This document shows, one piece after another, positions 1 through 5,950 of a stretch of 7,619 nucleotides of DNA. Source of the DNA: Bacillus rubiinfantis (GTDB lineage: Bacteria; Bacillota; Bacilli; Bacillales; Cytobacillaceae); the NCBI GenBank assembly GCA_000752035.1, contig CCFE01000028.1, positions 1 to 7,619 of the forward strand, read 5' to 3'. Within the stretch, counting starts at the first letter, position 1, and the number at the start of each line of letters is the position of its first letter. The notes below the pieces were generated by a model, which saw only the letters and a program-made list of their open reading frames with translations, did not search any database and was not told the DNA's origin. The translations under genes were made by a program, and so were the position numbers.

Positions 1-132
1 AAATGGAATCATGTTTTCGGCGATCCAATCTTAACCGAGGCTGTAATCGACCGGCTAATTCATCATTCGCATCTTGTAGTTTTTAATGGAGATAGCCATC
101 GCTATAAGGAATCCTTATTACAAAACGAGTAG
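1..132 (+). CDS. istB: IS21-family helper ATPase IstB, C-terminal 43 residues (partial, cut by window edge)
   Basis: Frame 1 is open from the first base to a TAG at 130-132. The 43 residues read KWNHVFGDPILTEAVIDRL, then an HHSHLVVFNGDSHRYKE stretch. The W-x-x-V-F-G-D-P, I-D-R-L-x-H-H and G-x-S-x-R-x-K-E pattern is the characteristic end of IstB, the AAA+ ATPase that assists the IstA transposase of IS21-family elements in target selection. The Walker motifs lie upstream, outside the window. No istA is visible; in IS21 elements it would precede istB to the left. The family assignment is recognition by eye of a short but typical tail. Whether the upstream part is intact cannot be judged. Confidence 0.85.
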   Translation, partial: KWNHVFGDPILTEAVIDRLIHHSHLVVFNGDSHRYKESLLQNE

Positions 133-204
133 TCAATGACGGCAGTTATGGAGGATTTTTGCCAGATACTATTTGGCATGTGCGAAAGATAACCCCTTTA
201 TGCA
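1..204 (+). mobile_element. Right part of an IS21-family insertion sequence, with a possible terminus near 204
   Basis: After the istB stop there are about 70 bases of non-coding sequence. It includes a small inverted repeat, TGCCA (160-164) with TGGCA (174-178), and then GTGCGAAAGATAACCCC (180-196) and CTTTATGCA. IS21-family elements typically end in CA-3', so the CA at 203-204 is a plausible right terminus. The left end is outside the window, so the inverted repeat pairing cannot be verified. The element's presence is supported by istB; the exact boundary is a guess. Confidence 0.4.
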
Positions 205-253
205 CCGTAAGAAAGCAAATGAAGATGATGGAATAATTAGGTAAGGGTGGCAG

Positions 254-305
254 TTGGCAAGTGGTACATTTTTAATTGCCATTTGATGCATTTTTTACTT
301 GCCAA
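254..305. repeat. 9-bp inverted repeat around the start of the Mrr-like remnant
   Basis: TTGGCAAGT at 254-262 is the exact reverse complement of ACTTGCCAA at 297-305, with 34 bases between. The right arm lies inside the coding remnant. It could be a chance match, part of a lost element end, or an operator. It has no assigned function. Confidence 0.3.
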
Positions 306-533
306 ATACACCAAGGCTACCATGTAGAAGTAACAAATCCCTCTGGTGATTTTGGTGGAGATTTGTTATTACGAAAAAGAAAAGAAAAAGCAGTGGTACA
401 AGCCAAACGATATGGAGAGGATAAAAAAGTTGGTGTGGATGCAATAAATGAAGTGGTTGGTGCAGCCGGATACTACAATGCAACAAAAAAAATAGTGATT
501 ACAAATCGTTATTATACTGTAAGCGTAAAATAG
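276..533 (+). pseudogene. Mrr-like restriction endonuclease (type IV-like) remnant, both ends lost
   Basis: The frame carries the core of the Mrr/RecB-like nuclease fold: GYHVEVTNPSGDFGGDLLL, then VVQAKRYGEDKKVGVDAI, an AGYYNA helix and IVITNRYYT. The conserved D of S-G-D-x-x-G-x-D and the Q-x-K of VVQAKRY are the catalytic motif of this family, whose members cut modified or foreign DNA. The N-terminal lead-in is degenerate: an in-frame stop lies at 273-275 and only a TTG without an SD is available at 276. Family members usually continue another 20-40 residues after the I-T-N-x-x-x-T strand. Here the codon for that Thr ends at 518, and the last four residues (VSVK) and the stop are supplied by the left end of IS66 starting at 519. 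It is a broken gene, unlikely to be active. Confidence 0.8.
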
Positions 534-541
534 CTCCCACC
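519..541 (+). repeat. IS66 left terminal inverted repeat
   Basis: GTAAGCGTAAAATAGCTCCC starts at 519. Compared with the reverse complement of 2972-2994, the first 8 bases, then AAA and a later TCCCAC block are identical, 17 of 23 in total. The repeat overlaps the terminator hairpin of the element's own operon. Confidence 0.9.
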
Positions 542-560
542 TTTATCAAGATGGGAGCTT
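527..560 (-). terminator. Probable rho-independent terminator of the IS66 operon
   Basis: AGCTCCCA (532-539) and TGGGAGCT (552-559) form a perfect 8-bp GC-rich stem with a 12-base loop. On the minus strand the stem is followed by A then TTTT (530-527). It lies just after the tnpC stop at 567 and is the expected place for termination of the tnpABC transcript. The T tract is short, so termination efficiency is uncertain. Confidence 0.6.
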
Positions 561-566
561 ATAGTA

Positions 567-2184
567 TTATTTAGATAACTTATTAAAGACTATACAATTT
601 ACAGGAGTTGATGATGACCAAGGAAGTAATTGATCCAAGGCTTTTTCATCAGTCAAATCAATATTGGGAAGCTGCTCAAACAAATAGCGAAGATAGTAAT
701 ATGGATTTAATCCATTTGCTTTGGCTGTCTCCACAATGCTGTATATAATGGCACTTGCTCGTGCACCTTGCGGTGTATTTGCGAATAACCAATTTTTTCT
801 TCCGATAATTACTGGTTTAATAGAACGTTCGCTTCTATTATTATCTATCTCCAAACGTCCATCCTCTAAAAAGGCCACTAACTTATCCCATTGATTTAGA
901 CTGTATGCAATAGCTTTTCCAAGTGCACTCTTTGGTAAAACTTTTTGTTCTTGTATTTTAAGCCATGACAAATAAGCGTCTAGTACTGGTTTACTTTGCT
1001 TAAGACGTTCATCATAACGATCGTTTGGATCAAGTTCTTTTAATTTGCGTTCAATCAAAAAAAGTTGATTACAGAAATTTAGACCTTCCGTTGCCGTAAC
1101 TGGTTTTGAGCTATTTGCTGGCATGGATTTTAGTGCATCCGTGTACATTCTGCGGGCATGAGCCCAACAACCTACCAGTGTTACATCTGGTACCTTATGG
1201 TACCCGGCATAACCATCAACTTGTAAGTATCCTTTAAAACCGTTCAGGAAGTTCTTCGGATTTTCTCCTGCCCTGGTTTCTTGGTAATCATAAAGAATGA
1301 CAGGAGGTCCTTCTTTTCCTGTGCGATATAACCATAAATAAGATTTAGTTGTCGCTGATCTGCCAGGTTCGTGTAGAACTTGGAGAGTAGTTTCATCAGC
1401 CATCAATAAATCCAGCTTTAATAGAAGAGAATGCATCCGATTATATAGTATGCTTAACCACCGATCCGCACCAATAATCATCCAGTTGGCAAAAGTTTGA
1501 CGAGATAGATTAATACCCATCCTATTAAATTGTTGCCTCTTGACGATATAGAGGAAGACCGTCTACATATTTTTGAGTCATAATATGTGCCAAGATAGAA
1601 GGAGATGCTAGGCTTCCCGGTATAGCTGGTTTTGGCATAGGTGCTGTCTTAATAGGTGTATGAATCTCCTCTTGCTCACAATGGCGACAAGAATAAACAT
1701 ACTTAACATGTTTTTTCACTTTCAATTCCGCAGGAATATAAACTAGCTCTTGCCGAATGTCTGTACTCATTTCATGTAGAGCTCCACCGCAACACGAACA
1801 GACCTGTTCCTCAGTTGGTAAACGATATTCAATCGTTTCCACAGGCAGGTTTTCTAACATCGCTTCACGTTGACCACGTTTTTTACGACGACGCTGATAG
1901 GAAATGGATTCTAAAACAGGTTCTGGTAACTCAGGATTTGATTCCTTTTCAACCTCATTAAAAAGTTCCAATTGACCAGGGAGAGTTTTTTCGCTTGATA
2001 CGCCGAATCTATTATGTTGCAGAAGACGAAGCTGTTCTTCAAGCCATTTTAATTTGGCTTCTAAGTCGTTTTTTTCTTTGAGCTTCGCCTCTAATTCTGC
2101 ATTTTGCTTTTCCAGCATTTCTAAGCGTTTTAGAAGTTCTTCAGTTGTAGGAGTTTTGGTAGATGATTTCGCTGTCTTTTTCAT
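567..2184 (-). pseudogene. tnpC: IS66 transposase TnpC, split by a +1 frameshift near 1536
   Basis: TnpC is the DDE transposase of IS66 elements. The 5' part (2184-1525, 219 aa) has a long leucine-rich coiled coil at about residues 15-60 and a zinc-binding region with CSCCGG and YSCRHC pairs. It then runs into KYVDGLPLYRQE, after which the frame ends. The 3' part (1520-567, about 317 aa) resumes with GINLSRQTFANWM and carries the catalytic triad: D in MADETT, D in LQVDGYAGY and E in NNRSERSIKP. Removing one of the two C's at 1536-1537 restores RQEQQFNRMGINLSRQ, the usual family sequence, so a single-base insertion explains the break. The total of about 538 codons is a normal TnpC length. No clear SD precedes the ATG at 2184. 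IS66 is not known for programmed frameshifting at this point, so I call the gene inactivated, barring a sequencing error. Confidence 0.9.
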
Positions 2185-2231
2185 GAATTAATTATACAAC
2201 AAGATAGATAAATTTTTTGATTTTTCATTAT

Positions 2232-2591
2232 TTAAATAATGGTTCTTGCAGTTACTACTGGATGGGCTTGTTTCTGTTCCAAAGATAACCCATCTAGTAA
2301 CCAATTTAGTTGCCGCCTAGTTATTATTACAGGAGTGGAACCATTCTCATCCGATGGCCATTGGAATTGTCCCTTTTCAAGTCTACGGTAATAGAGCCAA
2401 AATCCATTTTTATCCCAATATAAAATTTTCATTTTATCTCGCTTTCTATTACAAAATACAAATAGATTAGGAGAAAAAGGATCTAGATCAAAGGATTCTT
2501 GAACAAGTACAGCTAATCCATCAATTGATTTTCTCATATCCGTGACTCCACGTGCGAGAAAAACGCGATCAACAGTAACTTCAGTCAACAT
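2232..2591 (-). CDS. tnpB: IS66 accessory protein TnpB (119 aa)
   Basis: It shows the typical IS66 Orf2 signatures: FLARGVTDMRKSIDGLAVLV near the N-terminus and NRKRDKMKILYWDKNGFWLY followed by YRRLEKGQFQWP in the middle. Its 119 residues are the usual length. The protein is required with TnpA and TnpC for IS66 transposition, but its biochemical role is not established. The ATG at 2591 overlaps the tnpA stop by 11 bases, indicating translational coupling. A 47-base gap separates it from tnpC. No damage is visible in the reading frame. Confidence 0.93.
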   Translation of the reverse strand: MLTEVTVDRVFLARGVTDMRKSIDGLAVLVQESFDLDPFSPNLFVFCNRKRDKMKILYWDKNGFWLYYRRLEKGQFQWPSDENGSTPVIITRRQLNWLLDGLSLEQKQAHPVVTARTII

Positions 2592-2907
2592 TCTCTTTCA
2601 GTACCTTTATCACATCTGTAAGAAGTGTTGGATTAAATCCAGGATTTACTTCAATGGAAACAGTGCCGACTTTGATCATTAAAGAATTGCATTGTGTTGG
2701 TTTCGTTTCTTCTATGATTACTGAAACCCACGAATTATTCTCTTTCTCCTTAAGTTGGTCTTTAATTCTTTTTTTCCAATATCCAAATTGATGATAACTT
2801 ACACCATTAGCCTCACACCATTTAGCCTGGGATTGACCACTTGCTTTGTGGTCGGCAATTCTCTGTTCCCATTCTTCTCGTAGTGCTAGATTACGGCTTT
2901 TAGTCAT
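2581..2907 (-). CDS. tnpA: IS66 accessory protein TnpA (108 aa)
   Basis: Residues 8-55 (REEWEQRIADHKASGQSQAKWC followed by EANGVSYHQFGYWKKRIK) are the helix-turn-helix-like domain found at the N-terminus of IS66 TnpA/OrfA proteins. The remainder is a variable region ending in a V-I-x-V-L-K-E segment. The ATG at 2907 is preceded at good spacing by a strong GAGGAGG on the minus strand. It is the first gene of the element's operon. A TTGAGA hexamer (minus strand, about 2952-2947) followed 16 bases later by TATATA could be its promoter, although this leaves a very short leader. The gene appears intact. Confidence 0.92.
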   Translation of the reverse strand: MTKSRNLALREEWEQRIADHKASGQSQAKWCEANGVSYHQFGYWKKRIKDQLKEKENNSWVSVIIEETKPTQCNSLMIKVGTVSIEVNPGFNPTLLTDVIKVLKENVD

Positions 2908-2971
2908 GAAATAACCTCCTCAAATATATAGTATTTGAAGAGATTATCTCAAAGATTATTATATATAAACA

Positions 2972-2994
2972 TGTGGGAAGGGTTTGACGCTTAC
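2972..2994 (-). repeat. IS66 right terminal inverted repeat
   Basis: Read on the minus strand from 2994 it is GTAAGCGTCAAACCCTTCCC followed by ACA. It matches the left terminus at the conserved GTAAGCG tip and defines the element's right border. The adjoining codon of the recombinase to its right ends in a TAA contributed by this repeat. Confidence 0.9.
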
Positions 2995-3113
2995 CTTTGA
3001 ATTTCAAACGACTGATTCCCATCCTGCTTGTGCGAAGAACGTCTTATCGAAGCAACTGCCAGTTTTCTTTTTTCATGAGGCTTTTTTTGGCTGCCGCCAT
3101 GTTGGTTGCTCAT
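2991..3113 (-). pseudogene. Third serine recombinase, N-terminal 39 codons only, cut by IS66
   Basis: The ATG at 3113 opens a frame reading KRKLAVASIRRSSHKQDGNQ then SFEIQ. This is the beta-1 strand and catalytic-serine segment of a large serine recombinase; the serine is in I-R-R-S-S, residue 26 or 27, followed by the usual S-x-E-x-Q. After 39 codons and two bases the sequence enters the IS66 terminus at 2994, which adds Arg and a TAA (2993-2991). The start overlaps the stop of the preceding recombinase as ATGA. The remaining several hundred codons are not found beyond the left end of IS66, so they have been deleted or moved. Confidence 0.85.
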
Positions 3114-4528
3114 ATTGCAATCATCCTTTCTAACTGTTCATTGTCCAAGTATTCATTAAAGTAAAGGTTAAACGCCAATGTTGATTCATTAACAAAGCAA
3201 TCCTTAATAATTAAACTTACTAAATTCATAAGTTCTTCGTTTTTTAAGCAATCTTTTATTTTGACCTTGCTCACCAGGTATTTCACTTTGTTCTGGTAAT
3301 TTTCACAAAGTAAAAGTTGCTCCCTTAGTTCCTTTCTTTTCTGTTTCTCTTCCATTAATAGTTTTAATTCGACTTTTTCATATTGCCTGGATAGAAATTT
3401 CTCAGAAGGCATTGTCGCAATTTGAGCTTCAATATACTCAATTTTTCGGTTTACAGCTTCAAATTCATTCCCCAAGTTATCTAGCAGGTTATTTATCAAT
3501 TGAATGGCTTTTTTCTCGATTTCTTCTTCATTCAAATTTTCAAAGACCATTGAGGAGCATTTCAGTAACATATCATTGTAATCATCCACGCTTATACATA
3601 TTTTTTTATGTTTATTTGAACAAGTATAAATGCCTGATTCCCCAATTTTATCTTTCCTGTATTTCATGCCTTTTTTACAAATCCCGCACTTTGGAAGCAG
3701 GATATTTTCATCACTTCTTCCGCTTATGTTTTGCTGCAATTTCTGAACGAATGGTTCAATTACTTCTTGCACTTCAAGGTAAATATCCTTAGTAATAACC
3801 GGTTCAACATAAGCAAGCGAATTCAAATAGGTACTTATTTTTTCACAGCCAGCGTAAAAGGGGTCTGTTAGTATTCGCACGATATCAGTTGGCTGTTTTT
3901 TCATGAGACTAGAGAATGTTGAAATAAGTTGGATGAATCCAGTTGTATCACCAACACCCCTAGCTTTTTCAAACAATTGGAATATATTATTTTTTTGCTC
4001 CTTTTGAAGAGTGTAAGACTTCTTGCCCTGGTCATCTTTGTGCGTATCGTAACCAAATTTCCTTGGAGGGAGCTTTCGGTGTGCATCTGCAACCCGACGA
4101 GCAATTGATTTCCCCTTTTCTTCGATTAATATTCCATTGAAGCCTTCGATTAGATAATTGGAATTGAAAGACGGATAACTTGAATCTGCCGAAGTAAATA
4201 CTACCTTAACATCATGCGAAATGAACAAATCCACCATTTCAAGGTATTCATAAAAATTTCGTGTTAGTCGGCTGCGGTCATAAACATAAAGGGTATCAAC
4301 TTTGCCTTGACTTATAATCGATATGACCTCCAGCATTTTCTCCCGGTCCTTCAGCTTCACCTTATTTGCGGATACACCAAGCTCATTTACCTCAATATAT
4401 TCGTCTTCATCGAGAGCATCCCGGTATTTTTTATCAGCAGCAATCTGCATTTCGAGGCTTTGGTTCTCGGTACTTACACGTCTTAAAAAGACCTTTAATT
4501 TCCCGTTAGAGTCAATATTCTTAGCCAA
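3110..4528 (-). CDS. Large serine recombinase, second of a triplet (472 aa)
   Basis: This is a site-specific DNA recombinase of the large serine integrase/resolvase superfamily. Using the TTG start, the catalytic serine is S19 in VFLRRVSTENQ, the conserved S-R-L-T-R motif is at 86-90, and helix E runs through EEKGKSIARRV at about 136-146. The recombinase domain contains DPFYAG at about 222-227. The zinc ribbon has cysteines at about 281, 284, 303 and 311 (CGIC, CSNKHKKIC). A charged coiled coil at about 330-415 is followed by a C-terminal tail. I chose TTG at 4528 because GGGAGGG (4543-4537) lies 8 bases upstream and homology begins just after it. The in-frame ATG at 4606 would add 26 residues that only overlay the preceding gene. 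It starts inside the stop of the upstream gene (TTGGCTAA) and ends in ATGA with the next. All catalytic features look intact. Confidence 0.9.
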   Translation of the reverse strand: MAKNIDSNGKLKVFLRRVSTENQSLEMQIAADKKYRDALDEDEYIEVNELGVSANKVKLKDREKMLEVISIISQGKVDTLYVYDRSRLTRNFYEYLEMVDLFISHDVKVVFTSADSSYPSFNSNYLIEGFNGILIEEKGKSIARRVADAHRKLPPRKFGYDTHKDDQGKKSYTLQKEQKNNIFQLFEKARGVGDTTGFIQLISTFSSLMKKQPTDIVRILTDPFYAGCEKISTYLNSLAYVEPVITKDIYLEVQEVIEPFVQKLQQNISGRSDENILLPKCGICKKGMKYRKDKIGESGIYTCSNKHKKICISVDDYNDMLLKCSSMVFENLNEEEIEKKAIQLINNLLDNLGNEFEAVNRKIEYIEAQIATMPSEKFLSRQYEKVELKLLMEEKQKRKELREQLLLCENYQNKVKYLVSKVKIKDCLKNEELMNLVSLIIKDCFVNESTLAFNLYFNEYLDNEQLERMIAI

Positions 4529-4919
4529 TTTTAAATCCCTCCCAAAGCCCCAATAATTTATTTGGTATATCAATTTCAGAGGAACCGGTAAAAACAAGTC
4601 GGACATTGTGCTTATTAAGCAAAGCCATTAATTCAAAATGGTTTGACGTATTTCGAGTCAGACGACTTGCATCGTGGACATACAAAGTATCCACATTGCC
4701 AAGCTCAATATGTTTTATTAATTGACGGATGCAGCTTTTTTCTTGAAATTTGGTCACAGATACATTTCCTTCATTAATTTCAATGAATTCATGCGGCATC
4801 AAGCTTTGCCGATATTGATAATCAGCTTGCATTTGCATTTCAAGTTGACCTACTTCCCTTGCCCTTCTGAAGAACACTTTCATTTTCGTTTCGCCATTTG
4901 TCGCTTTATTTATTAACAT
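4521..4919 (-). CDS. Short serine-recombinase-like protein lacking the catalytic serine (132 aa)
   Basis: It resembles the catalytic domain of its neighbour throughout: KVFFRRAREVGQLEMQ, then GNVDTLYVHDASRLTRN, then NVRLVFTGSS. The SRLTR motif (85-89) is kept. At the position of the nucleophilic serine there is Arg21 (codon AGG, 4859-4857), where the neighbour has AGT, and the segment is one residue shorter. The protein ends after LLGLWEGFKIG, before helix E, the DNA-binding domain and the zinc ribbon. It should therefore neither cut DNA nor bind att sites like a full recombinase. I infer a regulatory, dimerisation or accessory role, or a decayed gene. The ATG at 4919 has AAAAGG at useful spacing; an ATG at 4928 sits too close to that SD. 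The last codons overlap the SD and start of the next gene, and the frame is clean, which argues for retention. Confidence 0.8.
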   Translation of the reverse strand: MLINKATNGETKMKVFFRRAREVGQLEMQMQADYQYRQSLMPHEFIEINEGNVSVTKFQEKSCIRQLIKHIELGNVDTLYVHDASRLTRNTSNHFELMALLNKHNVRLVFTGSSEIDIPNKLLGLWEGFKIG

Positions 4920-5085
4920 TGATATCATCCTTTTCTCTGTAATGTTTATTTAAAATAACAGCTTGAAGAATCGGAGCTAAACCAAGTTCCTGAATCAACA
5001 TTCTTTCAATAAGCCTTTCTATTAAAATGGTTCCAAGCTCATTAGACTCTTCAATTACCTCAATTTTCCTGACTTTGTATTTCAT
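4906..5085 (-). CDS. Small unknown protein upstream of the recombinase triplet (59 aa)
   Basis: I do not recognise the family. The sequence begins MKYKVRKIEVIEESNELGTI and continues with an amphipathic, probably helical part (LIERLIERMLIQELGLAPIL) and a charged tail. GGAGG (5098-5094) lies 8 bases before the ATG at 5085, so this start is preferred to the GTG at 5094. The stop overlaps the start of the short recombinase-like gene by 14 bases, so the two are likely translated together. The SD is partly inside an inverted repeat (5098-5122), which could modulate translation. Position and coupling suggest an accessory factor of the recombination module, for example a small directionality or dimer protein; this is inference only. 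Confidence 0.65.
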   Translation of the reverse strand: MKYKVRKIEVIEESNELGTILIERLIERMLIQELGLAPILQAVILNKHYREKDDINVNK

Positions 5086-5097
5086 TTCATCCACCTC

Positions 5098-5122
5098 CAG
5101 TCAATAAGTACAGAATTGACTG
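5098..5122 (-). promoter_or_regulatory. 8-bp inverted repeat overlapping the SD of the 59-aa gene
   Basis: CAGTCAAT (5098-5105) and ATTGACTG (5115-5122) are perfect inverted arms around a 9-base spacer. On the minus-strand transcript the second arm runs into the GGAGG that serves the ATG at 5085. It may be an operator made of TTGACT half-sites or a small hairpin that limits ribosome access. The TTGACT half-site recurs in the palindrome at 5542-5553. Confidence 0.4.
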
Positions 5123-5140
5123 AAAGTGGTTAATGTATAC

Positions 5141-5281
5141 TTACTGCTTATCTTCTATGTATAATTCAAGCTCCAATTGGAAAGAGGCTTCTGCATTTTT
5201 TATATCTTTCCGAGGGACGACCAACTTATATGTCTTTGTGCCGGGAAGCTTTAATTGCCCCCCCAGTCTATTTTTACTCAT
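5141..5281 (-). CDS. Small unknown protein (46 aa)
   Basis: The frame opens with ATG at 5281 behind GGAAGGTG at 9-base spacing and ends at a TAA at 5141. The product begins MSKNRLGGQLKLPGTKTYKL and ends in an acidic LELELYIEDKQ. I recognise no family. The start ATGAGTAA overlaps the stop of the upstream 46-aa ORF by 8 bases, the coupled arrangement seen throughout this operon. Support comes from RBS quality and gene packing, not from homology. A run of seven C's (plus strand, within about 5258-5265) encodes Gly-Gly and is a potential slippage site, so the reading frame depends on its exact length. Confidence 0.55.
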   Translation of the reverse strand: MSKNRLGGQLKLPGTKTYKLVVPRKDIKNAEASFQLELELYIEDKQ

Positions 5282-5414
5282 GTTGTTTTTCACCTTCCCA
5301 TTTGGAACCTAAATTCCAAAACCTCCTTAGTAAATCGTGAGACACGTTATTTTTGAAACTCGCCTCTTCGATTTCCTTTCGTCGGCTATGTAAGATGCAG
5401 ACGTGGTTATTCAT
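5274..5414 (-). CDS. Small unknown protein (46 aa)
   Basis: ATG at 5414 follows GGAGTG with a 7-base spacer. The product begins MNNHVCILHSRRKEIEEASF and ends with FWNLGSKWEGEKQHE. It is hydrophilic with no signal peptide, membrane segment or recognised domain. Its stop lies inside the start of the next ORF (8-base overlap), and it begins 18 bases after the preceding 26-aa ORF. The evidence is positional and RBS-based only. Confidence 0.5.
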   Translation of the reverse strand: MNNHVCILHSRRKEIEEASFKNNVSHDLLRRFWNLGSKWEGEKQHE

Positions 5415-5432
5415 TTCTTTTCACTCCTTCTT

Positions 5433-5513
5433 TTATCTTTTATGTAAAGATTCAATTTTTCTGTTGTTACTATTTCTAATCCTTTGAGCAGGACCTTTAA
5501 TTTGCATTTTCAT
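5433..5513 (-). CDS. Possible leader peptide or tiny basic protein (26 aa)
   Basis: ATG at 5513 is preceded by GGAGTG with a 7-base spacer, the same SD and spacing as the next ORF. The product begins MKMQIKGPAQRIRNSNNRKI and is strongly basic (about 8 Lys/Arg among 26 residues). It is the first ORF of the minus-strand operon and could be a true small protein, a leader peptide, or a chance frame behind a duplicated SD. No homologue is known to me. Confidence 0.4.
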   Translation of the reverse strand: MKMQIKGPAQRIRNSNNRKIESLHKR

Positions 5514-5541
5514 GGTTGTTCACTCCAATCTAGTTGTCTAT

Positions 5542-5553
5542 TTGACTAGTCAA
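5542..5553. promoter_or_regulatory. Perfect 12-bp palindrome upstream of the recombinase operon (candidate operator)
   Basis: TTGACTAGTCAA at 5542-5553 is fully self-complementary. It lies about 30 bases before the first start codon of the minus-strand operon. A weak TATTAT -10-like element on the minus strand (5584-5579) lies upstream of it, so a protein bound here could block or regulate initiation. No good -35 accompanies that -10, so the promoter itself is uncertain. The half-site TTGACT also occurs in the inverted repeat at 5098-5122. Confidence 0.35.
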
Positions 5554-5554
5554 T

Positions 5555-5950
5555 TTGTTTTCCAAACTTGGTATTGTCATAATACAAAATTGAAAATTAA
5601 AATGGATGGAAAATCGAAATTATTTTTTAGAAATCAAAAATAATTTTTTTGAGCAATAGTTTTCTTGATTCCCCCCCAAAAAAGGAAACAATTTTGCTAT
5701 AATGTTGCCCTTGTTTTTCAATTGAAAATTTTCTTCAATCCTCATACAGATTTCCACTCACCTTGTTTTTCAACTTTGCATTGTCATTTTATTAAATTCG
5801 TCTTTAAAATGGACGGAAAATCGAACTTTTTTCATTCGGATTTATGATTAATTTTTACCAACTCAACTCCTCAAGGAAATTCCACAAAGCCCAATATAAA
5901 ATTGCTATAATAGGTATTTTATCTTATATATGAAGCTTGACTTCAATCCT
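5555..5950. repeat. Diverged tandem duplication, period 207-208 bp, in the divergent intergenic region
   Basis: Unit 1 (about 5555-5742) and unit 2 (about 5763-5950) share ordered similar blocks at constant offset. These are TTGTTTTCCA/TTGTTTTTCA (5555/5763), ATTGTCAT (5573/5780), a 22-base block beginning TTAAAATGGA (5597-5618 and 5804-5825, one difference), TTGCTATAAT (5694/5902) and CTTCAATCCT (5733/5941). The region has no convincing gene and fills most of the gap between the recombinase operon and the plus-strand gene. Unit 1 also holds the 14-base palindrome TTTTCAATTGAAAA (5715-5728). The units may be duplicated control regions or remnants of recombination sites. Confidence 0.7.
5903..5911 (+). 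promoter_or_regulatory. Extended -10 promoter element (TGCTATAAT) for the 6005-6259 gene
   Basis: TGCTATAAT is a consensus extended -10 box. It is oriented toward the downstream gene and also occurs in repeat unit 1 at 5695-5703. No good TTGACA-like -35 lies at standard spacing, which extended -10 promoters tolerate. A second TATAAT at 5957-5962 is a competing -10 candidate. Which one is used decides whether the leader hairpin at 5942-6000 is transcribed. Confidence 0.4.

Larger units (their letters stand above)
519..2994 (-). mobile_element. IS66-family insertion sequence (tnpA-tnpB-tnpC), 2476 bp, without target duplication
   Basis: Both termini begin GTAAGCGT, as is typical of IS66, and the two outer 23 bases match at 17 positions. 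The three IS66 genes run right to left in the standard order tnpA, tnpB, tnpC. IS66 elements normally create 8-bp target duplications. The flanking octamers here are ATTATACT (511-518) and CTTTGAAT (2995-3002), which do not match. The left flank is an Mrr-like gene and the right flank a serine-recombinase gene, so the copy sits at a rearrangement junction rather than in a simple insertion site. A frameshift in tnpC makes autonomous transposition doubtful. Confidence 0.95.

Noticed and set aside
1525..1545. Programmed ribosomal frameshift in tnpC
   Set aside because: No A6G or similar slippery run with a stimulatory structure is at the junction, and IS66 transposases are normally made from one frame.
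2984..2989. Outward TTGACG at the right end of IS66 as a -35 box
   Set aside because: No -10 sequence lies at suitable spacing to the right, and the neighbouring gene is on the other strand.
3412..3792. Open frame on the plus strand, 126 codons
   Set aside because: It lies wholly opposite the clearly coding recombinase gene, has no SD, and shows no recognisable protein features.
4529..4606. ATG at 4606 as the start of the 472-aa recombinase
   Set aside because: The extra 26 residues only overlay the previous gene in another frame and show no family similarity. TTG at 4528 has a strong SD at 8 bases.
4323..4916. Two plus-strand open frames (77 and 64 codons)
   Set aside because: They are shadows of the two recombinase genes on the minus strand.
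5665..5847. Plus-strand open frame of 60 codons in the intergenic region
   Set aside because: It has no SD and its Phe-rich composition reflects AT-rich DNA. It spans the junction of the two tandem repeat units, and the repeated blocks do not keep its frame.
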